Of a stretch of 6,151 nucleotides of DNA, positions 1 through 5,431 are shown in pieces. Made by a program: the position numbers and the translations under genes. Origin of the DNA: Firmicutes bacterium UBA1393 (GTDB lineage: Bacteria > Bacillota > DTU025). The notes under the pieces are model-generated. The model saw only the letters and a list, made by a program, of their open reading frames with translations. It made no database searches and was not told the origin of the DNA. Position 1 is the stretch's first letter; each line of letters starts with the position of its first letter. The stretch lies in assembly GCA_002305255.1 (NCBI GenBank), contig DBQN01000047.1:331-6481 (forward strand), read 5' to 3'.

Positions 1-300
1 GTTCGCAGCGTGAACGCCCGAAATCCTATCATCTCAAGTCGCGAGGCGGGCGGCAACGGGGCCGCGCCTGACGCGCTCCCCGAAGTAACGTCTCCGCCGT
101 CCCAAGATCGTTCCATCCAGTCGCTCCAAATAGTCGTTCAACACGGTCGCTCCAGCAGTCGTGCCGTACAAGAAACCGTCAACTCGAGTCCGGCAGAAAT
201 TTTCATACATGAGAAGGAATCTGCAAGTCTTCCGGAGAAACATCGCTTAGCTGCGTGATCATGTGCAGCGAGCAGGCGGCGAGAGGGGCGAACGTGCCAG
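1..300. other. Region without a supported gene
   Basis: I see no gene that can be supported here. Short open frames exist on both strands (for example 10-258 on + and 34-243 on -), but their products match no family I recognise and they lack convincing ribosome binding sites. The + frame 10-258 is in the same frame as the downstream EamA gene but is closed by TGA at 256-258. It uses CAA for glutamine repeatedly, whereas the genes downstream mostly use CAG. The stretch may be the upstream regulatory region of the cluster or degraded coding sequence; I cannot tell which. Confidence 0.5.
245..273. repeat. Imperfect inverted repeat upstream of the EamA gene
   Basis: The arms GCTGC (250-254) and GCAGC (265-269) face each other around a 10-base centre that contains the palindrome TGATCA. 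A second 3-base pairing, GCT (245-247) with AGC (271-273), extends it beyond a small asymmetric interruption. It lies about 30 bases before the first possible start of the transporter gene, so it could be an operator or a small RNA hairpin. The arms are short and chance is a real alternative. Confidence 0.2.
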
Positions 301-1287
301 ATGCGATCGCCATTGCGCAGGGCGCGCGAGTTCATGGTCTTGAACGTGCTCTCAAACTCGGCGGCGAACATTATCCAGCGACTCGCCCTGTCACTTGTGT
401 CTTCAACTGCCGTAACATCCATCCAAGTTTGGACGACGTTGCTTGTCTCCCTCGCCATTAGACTGTTCTACGCTGCTGTGCGTCGGAGGGCCACTTCGGC
501 TACTGCTGCCGCCTCCGCAGCCGACGCGGACGCCGACTCTGCCGCGCCACTGGCCCAGCAGGCAGCGAAACCCGTCGCCCGCCCTGGGGAGTTATGGCAC
601 TTCGCCGTCGCCGGCCTCATCGGGCAGGTTGCCGGCAACTACGCTTTCCTCGCGGCGGCCAAGGCCGGAGGGATCGGGTTCACTGTCGCCGTGGCGCAGA
701 CGTGGGGCCTGTGGGCTATCATCCTGGGTCTGCTTGTGCTCGGTGAGAAAGCCGGCAGGCGCCTGGCGATAGGGCTCCCTGTGGCCCTGGCAGGTATCTT
801 GCTGCTATCGGCACAGGGCCAGGGCATCAGCGACCTCACCACCTATCTCTCGTCAGGCCTGCCCTGGGCTCTGCTGGCGTCTCTCTCGTGGGCCGTGTCA
901 TCCGTGCTGATCAGGCGCGGGCTCTCGCGAGGGTGTGATCAGCAGGTCGGGCTCATCGTTCAGTTCGCGACGCCATCGGCAGTGCTTGCCGTCGCAGCCA
1001 TCGGCAACCCGGCGCCTATGACGGGTCTGAACGCGAGCACCGTGGCGATGATAGCCGCAGCCGGAATCCTCTCGGGCACGTTGGCCATGCAGTTCCTTTA
1101 CAGGGCACTTTCAATGTGCCCTCTCTCGCAGGTAATGCTGATCAATGCTTCTTATCCTGCTGTCGTGAATGTGTTGTCCTGGCTGTTCCTGGGCGAGTCG
1201 CTCACCGTTCGTGGCATCGTCGGGATAGCGCTCATCACGGCGGCATGCGTATGGACTCAGACCGAACCACCTGGTGCCGACAAATAG
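301..1287 (+). CDS. DMT-superfamily EamA-type membrane transporter
   Basis: This is an inner-membrane transporter of the drug/metabolite (EamA) superfamily, which moves small metabolites; the substrate is not predictable. The 328-residue product shows the family's internal duplication. I count about ten hydrophobic helices, with five before and five after roughly residue 180. Each half carries the conserved Leu-Gly-Glu after its fourth helix (LGEK at 147-150, LGES at 297-300). Helix six (about 188-205) opens the second half with the typical ALLASLSWAVSS pattern. A hydrophilic Ala/Asp/Arg-rich linker (about 61-97) between helices two and three is longer than usual. The start is uncertain: ATG 301 gives a basic N-terminus (RSPLRRARE), ATG 334 starts almost inside helix one, and neither has a good ribosome binding site. 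The gene ends 18 bases before the first permease, so co-transcription is likely. Confidence 0.85.
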   Translation: MRSPLRRAREFMVLNVLSNSAANIIQRLALSLVSSTAVTSIQVWTTLLVSLAIRLFYAAVRRRATSATAAASAADADADSAAPLAQQAAKPVARPGELWHFAVAGLIGQVAGNYAFLAAAKAGGIGFTVAVAQTWGLWAIILGLLVLGEKAGRRLAIGLPVALAGILLLSAQGQGISDLTTYLSSGLPWALLASLSWAVSSVLIRRGLSRGCDQQVGLIVQFATPSAVLAVAAIGNPAPMTGLNASTVAMIAAAGILSGTLAMQFLYRALSMCPLSQVMLINASYPAVVNVLSWLFLGESLTVRGIVGIALITAACVWTQTEPPGADK

Positions 1288-1294
1288 CTAGTGT

Positions 1295-1299
1295 GGGAG
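1295..1299 (+). promoter_or_regulatory. Ribosome binding site deciding the first permease start
   Basis: GGGAG lies six bases before ATG 1306. An in-frame GTG at 1291 would place this site inside the coding sequence, so ATG 1306 is preferred. A second in-frame ATG at 1312 is also within reach, but the spacing is worse. Confidence 0.6.
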
Positions 1300-1305
1300 T
1301 TGACC

Positions 1306-2196
1306 ATGCCGATGAAAGCACGCGGCAGTCATCTGCACTCAGAGGAGAGACGGACAGCTCTCCTGGCTCTCTTACCGTCAATGGCGGTCTTCCTTGTGTT
1401 CACTGTGTATCCCATCGTCTACTCCCTCTATCTCAGCCTGTTCGACGTGTCGCTGCTCGGGGGAGCGCGCACCTTCGTGGGGCTGGGCAACTACATCAAG
1501 ATGTTCTCAAATACCGACTTCAGGGTGGCCACCGCCAACACCATCAAGTACGCTGTCGGCACGGTCCCTCTGGGCGCGGCGTTGTCGATGTTCGTGGCCG
1601 TGCTACTGAACCAGAAGATCCGCGGGCGCACCCTCTATCGCATCGCCTACTTCTCTCCCGTCGTGACATCCATGGTGGCTGTGGCCATCGTGTGGATATG
1701 GTTGCTTGACCCCTATTACGGCCTAGTCAACGCATTGCTTGGCAAGGTGGGCATCTCCGGGCCGGAGTGGCTGGCCAGCCCTCGCTGGGCCATGGTGGCC
1801 ATGATCGCCCTTGGAATCTGGAAGAGCCTCGGCTACAACATGGTGATATTCCTCGCAGGCCTGCAGGACGTGCCGGTTGAGTATTACGAGAGTGCCGAGA
1901 TCGACGGCGCGAATGCCTGGCAGAAGTTCAGATACGTGACGCTGCCGTTGATGAGGGGCAGCATCGGCTTTGTGATGGTCACCAGCATAATCAAGTCGTT
2001 CCAGGTGTTCGGGCAGGTATACGTGATGACCTCAGGAGGCCCGATGAACTCCACGATGGTGCTGGTGTACTACATCTACAGGCAGGCCTTCGAGTTCTAC
2101 AGGAGCGGCTATGCTTCGGCAGTGGCGTGGTTCCTGTTCGCAGTGATCCTTGTTCTGACGGTTCTGCAGAGATCTCTCCTCAAGGCGCAAGACTGA
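1306..2196 (+). CDS. Sugar ABC transporter permease, MalF-like (CUT1)
   Basis: One of two membrane subunits of a carbohydrate importer of the CUT1 family. The 296-residue product is the usual length for short MalF/UgpA-type permeases that lack the extra E. coli MalF domain. About six membrane segments are visible, near residues 17-38, 77-101, 115-134, 162-186, 219-240 and 269-287. The cytoplasmic coupling loop that docks the ATPase is clear at 192-214: ESAEIDGA (195-202) matches EAAxxDGA, followed by WQKFRYVTLPLM. The early YPIVYSLYLSLFD motif (35-47) is typical of MalF-like subunits. The second permease follows after 22 bases, so the two should form a heterodimer. The start at ATG 1306 is chosen from the GGGAG site; the longer GTG 1291 start would add five residues. 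Family assignment is firm; the sugar is unknown. Confidence 0.95.
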   Translation: MPMKARGSHLHSEERRTALLALLPSMAVFLVFTVYPIVYSLYLSLFDVSLLGGARTFVGLGNYIKMFSNTDFRVATANTIKYAVGTVPLGAALSMFVAVLLNQKIRGRTLYRIAYFSPVVTSMVAVAIVWIWLLDPYYGLVNALLGKVGISGPEWLASPRWAMVAMIALGIWKSLGYNMVIFLAGLQDVPVEYYESAEIDGANAWQKFRYVTLPLMRGSIGFVMVTSIIKSFQVFGQVYVMTSGGPMNSTMVLVYYIYRQAFEFYRSGYASAVAWFLFAVILVLTVLQRSLLKAQD

Positions 2197-2205
2197 GAGA
2201 AGGGT

Positions 2206-2211
2206 GAGGTG
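2206..2211 (+). promoter_or_regulatory. Ribosome binding site deciding the second permease start
   Basis: GAGGTG, a perfect six-base complement of the 16S anti-Shine-Dalgarno end, sits seven bases before ATG 2219. A further GGAGG (2214-2218) abuts the ATG directly and is too close to act. The in-frame GTG at 2204 overlaps this signal and has only a directly abutting AGGG upstream, so ATG 2219 is preferred. Confidence 0.6.
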
Positions 2212-2218
2212 CCGGAGG

Positions 2219-3106
2219 ATGTCAACGAGCGTTAGCATTGGCGACAGCACACAGCGCGCGGCGCGGGCCCGACGCACCCGGATTGTGTCAAAGGTTGCGA
2301 GCCAGACGCTGGTCCACGCAGTTCTCATCGCAGGGGCCATATCTATGGTCATGCCCTTTATATGGATGGTCCTGACGTCTTTCAAAGACATCGGTGAGGT
2401 GTTCACCTACACATTCAAATGGCTTCCGTCAAGGATCAACCTGGACGGCTACCGTGACGTGTGGTCGGAGATACCCTTTGCGCGCATGTTCTTGAACAGT
2501 TTCATCGTCACGACGGCGATCACCGTCGGCCAGCTAATCACCAGCGCTCTGGCGGGTTACGCGTTCGCCCGTCTCGACTTTCCGGGCAGGGACGTTATCT
2601 TCATGATCTATCTGGCCGCGATGATGGTGCCGCATCAGGCGACGCTGATCCCGTCTTTCATGCTCATACGCAACCTCGACATGGTGAACACCTACAGCGC
2701 ACTCATTCTGCCATTCATCGCAGGCCCGTTCGGGGCGTTCCTCATCAGGCAATTCTTGTTGAGCATGCCGAGGTCGCTGGAGGAGGCGGCGATCATCGAC
2801 GGTTGCTCGCGCTTCAGGGTGCTCACCCATGTGGTGCTGCCGCTGTGCAAGCCCGCCATGGTGAGCCTCGGGCTGTTTCAGTTCATGTTTGCGTGGAATG
2901 ACTTCATGTGGCCGCTGATCGTAACGACGAAGATGTCCATGAGGACATTGCAGGTCGGTCTGTCACTGCTCAGGGCAGAGATCTCCACCGAGTGGCCGAT
3001 GCTGATGGCAGCGACGGTGCTCTCCACTCTGCCTATCCTGATTGCGTTTATAGCAGCTCAGAAGCAATTCATTGAGAGTGTGGCGTCTACCGGCCTCAAG
3101 TACTAG
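2219..3106 (+). CDS. Sugar ABC transporter permease, MalG-like (CUT1)
   Basis: The second membrane subunit of the same importer, belonging to the MalG/LacG group. From ATG 2219 the product has 295 residues, normal for the family. The first helix (about 31-53) ends in MPFIWMVLTSFKD, a MalG-type signature. Further segments lie near 92-114, 125-147, 157-181, 210-229 and 262-282. The ATPase-coupling loop is EEAAIIDGCSRFR at 188-200; the residue after Asp-Gly is Cys196 where Ala is usual, a mild change. FAWNDFMWPLIV (224-235) and the C-terminal QKQFIESVASTGLKY correspond to the conserved MalG region and tail. The N-terminus (1-25) is polar and Arg-rich, hence cytoplasmic. No ATP-binding subunit follows; CUT1 systems often share a MsmK/UgpC-type ATPase encoded elsewhere. 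Confidence 0.95.
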   Translation: MSTSVSIGDSTQRAARARRTRIVSKVASQTLVHAVLIAGAISMVMPFIWMVLTSFKDIGEVFTYTFKWLPSRINLDGYRDVWSEIPFARMFLNSFIVTTAITVGQLITSALAGYAFARLDFPGRDVIFMIYLAAMMVPHQATLIPSFMLIRNLDMVNTYSALILPFIAGPFGAFLIRQFLLSMPRSLEEAAIIDGCSRFRVLTHVVLPLCKPAMVSLGLFQFMFAWNDFMWPLIVTTKMSMRTLQVGLSLLRAEISTEWPMLMAATVLSTLPILIAFIAAQKQFIESVASTGLKY

Positions 3107-3216
3107 CGAATGCAACGAGATTGGGGAGGAGGGTTGGCAGGGGAGACAGCAGTCTGATAGGCGCGTAGAGTCGCACGGCTGACTCGGTTACCAAAGGATG
3201 AAAGGAGCTGTACTCG
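3107..3216 (+). promoter_or_regulatory. Leader region before the binding-protein gene
   Basis: This is the longest gap inside the cluster. It begins with a purine-rich stretch containing five close G runs (3123-3143). A weak stem-loop follows, GAGTC (3168-3172) with GACTC (3181-3185), which GTA (3165-3167) and TAC (3189-3191) may extend across a bulge. The gap ends with the binding-protein ribosome site. TTGGCA (3134-3139) resembles a -35 box, but no good -10 sits at the right distance. The gap could hold an extra promoter or a processing site that raises binding-protein levels; this is inference from position. Confidence 0.3.
3201..3207 (+). promoter_or_regulatory. Ribosome binding site of the binding-protein gene
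   Basis: AAAGGAG lies nine bases before ATG 3217. It is a strong site, consistent with the high expression usual for binding proteins, and it fixes the start just ahead of a typical signal peptide. Confidence 0.75.
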
Positions 3217-4509
3217 ATGAGGAAGTTGTTGACCCGGCGTGTAGTCATCCTGTGCCTGACGGCGGCGGCACTGCTGATGCTGGCTACGAGCCCGATGGCA
3301 GGCGCAGCCAAAGTCAAGCTGAGTTACTGGCATTTCCTCGGCAGCGACATGGGCAAGAGGCACGAGGCACTTGTTGCTGAGTTCAACAAGACCCATCCCG
3401 ACATCGAGGTCGAACCGCTATACTCAGGCAACGCCTGGACCATGCGCGACAAGCTCTTAGCATCAGTCGCCGGCAAGCAGCCTCCGGACATCTCCATGAT
3501 CGACCAGTTCTGGGCAGCTCAGCTGGCATCGACCGGTGCGATCATCAAGATGCAGGATCTGATGGATGGTCCGAATGGAGTAGACAAGTCCGATTTCAGC
3601 AAGCTCGCTCTGGCAACAGCCACCTATGAGGGCGACATCTGGACAATGCCCTATGCCATGAGCAACATCGTGTTGTACTACAACAAGGACATGTTCAAGG
3701 CCGTCGGTCTCGACCCCGAAAAGCCGCCGACCACATGGGATGAGCTGGCGGAATACGCCAAGAAGCTGACCCGCGACGTGAATGGCGATGGCAAGACTGA
3801 CGAGTGGGGTCTCTCATTCCCCGTGACTGCCGGTACCGGCACAGTCTACTATTACATCACGTTCCTGTGGCAAGCAGGCGGTGAGCTGTACAACGCCGAT
3901 GAGACGAAGGTGGCGTTCAACAGCCAGGCAGGCGTGGATGCACTCAAATACTGGATCAAGCTGGTGCAGGTAGACGGCACTGTGCCGCTCTCGCCGCCCA
4001 CTGAGGGATTCACCGTTGGCAGGATCGCGATGGAGATGGCAAGCTCCTCGACGCTTGAGACCAGGCAGGCCAAGTGCAAGTTCCCCATTGGCGTGGCTCA
4101 CATTCCCGCAGGCAAACAGAGGGTAACCGGAGTTGGAGGCAACAACCTGGCTATCTTCAAGACCACAGCGGCAAAGCAAGCCGCAGCGTGGGAGTTCGTC
4201 AAGTGGATGAGCAGCACTGAGAACAACCTCAAGTGGGCTATCCAGACCGGCTACACGCCTCTTCGCACGTCGGTGGTGAACTCGCAGGCGTACAAGGACT
4301 ACATCAAGGCCAACCCCGAAGTAGGCGTGATGTCGGACCAGATGTCAGTGGCCAGACCTCGTCCGAACAACGAGACCTACCCAGAGGTGTCGAGGATACT
4401 CGGTCTCGCCGTTGAGAAGGCGCTGTTCTCTAAGGAAGATCCCAAGGCGCTTCTCGACGCGGCAGCGGCTGAGTCTGATGAGTACATCAAGTCGGTGCTC
4501 AAGAAGTAG
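3217..4509 (+). CDS. Sugar-binding protein of the ABC importer (SBP family 1)
   Basis: The extracytoplasmic receptor that delivers substrate to the two permeases; extracellular solute-binding protein family 1, 430 residues, normal length. The signal peptide is clear: basic MRKLLTRR, hydrophobic core 9-24, and an Ala-rich cleavage zone (MAGAA, 27-31) cut after residue 30 or 31. There is no lipobox: the only nearby Cys (13) lies inside the core and is preceded by Leu, so this looks like a soluble secreted or periplasmic protein. The mature start, KLSYWHF followed by EFNKTHPDIEVE, is the family's first strand-helix unit. PPDISMIDQFWAAQLASTGAI and the segment around 146-160 (WTMPYAMSNIVLYYN) are typical. 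DVNGDGKTDEWG (187-198) is an EF-hand-like loop that may bind calcium, common in this family. The C-terminal half contains EFVKWMSSTENNLKWAIQTGYTPLR. Its position after the permeases, rather than before, is less common. The ligand cannot be inferred. Confidence 0.95.
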   Translation: MRKLLTRRVVILCLTAAALLMLATSPMAGAAKVKLSYWHFLGSDMGKRHEALVAEFNKTHPDIEVEPLYSGNAWTMRDKLLASVAGKQPPDISMIDQFWAAQLASTGAIIKMQDLMDGPNGVDKSDFSKLALATATYEGDIWTMPYAMSNIVLYYNKDMFKAVGLDPEKPPTTWDELAEYAKKLTRDVNGDGKTDEWGLSFPVTAGTGTVYYYITFLWQAGGELYNADETKVAFNSQAGVDALKYWIKLVQVDGTVPLSPPTEGFTVGRIAMEMASSSTLETRQAKCKFPIGVAHIPAGKQRVTGVGGNNLAIFKTTAAKQAAAWEFVKWMSSTENNLKWAIQTGYTPLRTSVVNSQAYKDYIKANPEVGVMSDQMSVARPRPNNETYPEVSRILGLAVEKALFSKEDPKALLDAAAAESDEYIKSVLKK

Positions 4510-4552
4510 TCACAGCGAACAAGGCAACAGAGAGTTGGCAGCGGTTGCGGGC

Positions 4553-4578
4553 GGGTCGGTCAGCGGGCTGACTGGCCC
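4553..4578 (+). repeat. Strong intergenic stem-loop after the binding-protein gene
   Basis: The arms GGGTCGGTCAG (4553-4563) and CTGACTGGCCC (4568-4578) pair over 11 positions, including two G-U pairs, around a CGGG loop. No run of T follows (the next bases are C-rich), so it is not a standard intrinsic terminator. It lies 43 bases after the binding-protein stop and 35 bases before the preferred isomerase start. In many sugar importers a stem-loop next to the binding-protein gene protects the mRNA or reduces read-through; that role is inferred here. An alternative pairing of 4554-4559 with CCGACC (4584-4589) would exclude the main stem. Confidence 0.6.
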
Positions 4579-4597
4579 TGCCCCCGACCATGCATGT

Positions 4598-4605
4598 AGG
4601 ATGTG
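4598..4605 (+). promoter_or_regulatory. Ribosome binding site deciding the TIM-barrel gene start
   Basis: AGGATGTG differs from the ideal AGGAGGTG at one base and ends eight bases before ATG 4614. The in-frame ATG at 4590 lies upstream of this site, has no visible ribosome site of its own, and would add eight residues not typical of the family, so 4614 is preferred. Confidence 0.55.
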
Positions 4606-4613
4606 ATGCGCGC

Positions 4614-5405
4614 ATGTACTTCGGCACTACGACTATGGTATTCTACTCGAGGCCGCTTGAAGAGGCGATCGCGGCCGTAGCCAGGTGCGGATACGACTAT
4701 GCCGAGCTGTGGATGGAGCAGGTTATGCGCGACTATCCCGACGATCCGGCGGCCGGCGTCGGAGCGGTGCTCAACAAGTACGGGATGAAAGCAACTGTCC
4801 ACTGCCCCGTTATGGACGTGAATATCACCTCTCCCAACATCGGGATCAGGGAGGAGTCTATCAGGCAATACCTCAGCTGCTTCGAGTTCGCCCGCGGTAT
4901 CGGCGCAAGGCTCGTCGTGGTTCACCCGGGGCACCGATTCTCGGTGAAGGAGCCATTTGAAGAGCACTGGACGGCCCAGGTAGACGCGCTGAAGCGAGTG
5001 TTCGCCAGAGGCGCTGAGCTTGGGATAACCCTCGCGATCGAGAACATGGAGGCCGACAAAGCAGTGTCGTCTGTGACGGATTACGCCGACATGGAGAGGG
5101 TCATGGCAGATTGCGACGTGCCCGACATGCTGATCACCCTTGACACGACACACATGAGAGACACCGGCAGAGTCGTCAGGTTCATCGAGAAGATGGGGCA
5201 GAGGATCGCCCACGTGCACCTGAGCGATGCCACGGCAACTTCACTACACCTCAGGATGGGCCTGGGCACAATGGACTTCGCGCCAATAGCGAACGCACTG
5301 AAGGCTGTGGGCTTTGCGGGCGTCTGCTCACTTGAGACGTTCATTGCCGGCAGTGAAGATGATCTGATTGAGGAGAGACAGAAGCTGGTCAAGTTGTTTG
5401 GTTAG
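4614..5405 (+). CDS. Sugar phosphate isomerase/epimerase-like TIM-barrel protein
   Basis: A cytoplasmic xylose-isomerase-like TIM-barrel protein (AP endonuclease family 2 fold), the group that includes metal-dependent sugar isomerases, epimerases and inositol-pathway enzymes. From ATG 4614 it has 263 residues, typical length. Barrel strands with likely metal or substrate ligands appear in order: TVHCP (His63), VVVHPG (His104), AIENME (Glu143), ITLDTTH (Asp177, His180), HVHLSD (His200, His202, Asp205) and SLETF (Glu241). The Glu143-Asp177-His202-Glu241 set matches the usual divalent-metal site. LHLRMGLGTMDF (211-222) matches the family's H-x-x-x-G-x-G-x-x-D stretch. The start YFGTTTMVFYSRPLEEAI is the expected first strand and helix. 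It sits between the importer and a dehydrogenase, which supports a catabolic role on the imported sugar. Exact reaction unknown; a DNA-repair (endonuclease IV) role is less likely in this context. Confidence 0.88.
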   Translation: MYFGTTTMVFYSRPLEEAIAAVARCGYDYAELWMEQVMRDYPDDPAAGVGAVLNKYGMKATVHCPVMDVNITSPNIGIREESIRQYLSCFEFARGIGARLVVVHPGHRFSVKEPFEEHWTAQVDALKRVFARGAELGITLAIENMEADKAVSSVTDYADMERVMADCDVPDMLITLDTTHMRDTGRVVRFIEKMGQRIAHVHLSDATATSLHLRMGLGTMDFAPIANALKAVGFAGVCSLETFIAGSEDDLIEERQKLVKLFG

Positions 5406-5414
5406 TTGGCCGGC

Positions 5415-5423
5415 GGAGGGAGG
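5415..5423 (+). promoter_or_regulatory. Ribosome binding site region of the dehydrogenase gene
   Basis: GGAGGGAGG is a double Shine-Dalgarno-like run. Its second GGAGG (5419-5423) ends eight bases before the in-frame GTG 5432, which is ideal. It is 17 bases from ATG 5441 and 26 from ATG 5450. ATG 5424, which touches it, is in another frame. Confidence 0.5.
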
Positions 5424-5431
5424 ATGACTCA

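Noticed and set aside
138..458. A 106-codon - strand frame near the left end, considered as a transposase or regulator remnant
   Set aside because: No motif of any transposase or regulator family is visible, and its 5' third overlaps the EamA coding sequence.
1300..1305. TTGACC resembling a -35 box before the first permease
   Set aside because: It lies between the ribosome site and ATG 1306, so any promoter using it would start inside the gene.
1116..1709. A 197-codon + frame spanning the EamA/permease junction
   Set aside because: It overlaps two recognisable genes in another frame and its product is Arg/His-rich without domains, so it is a shadow frame.
3134..3160. A possible sigma-70 promoter with TTGGCA as -35
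   Set aside because: At 15-18 bases downstream the best -10 candidates match only two or three of six positions, so a promoter is not supported by sequence alone.
4553..4590. The stem-loop as an intrinsic terminator ending the operon
   Set aside because: No T-rich tract follows; the downstream bases are mostly C, and the next gene continues on the same strand with a short gap.
4560..5219. A 219-codon open frame on the - strand across the TIM-barrel gene
   Set aside because: It lies wholly against a well-supported + strand gene, its product is unlike any family (rich in His, Arg and Val), and long antisense frames are expected in GC-rich DNA.
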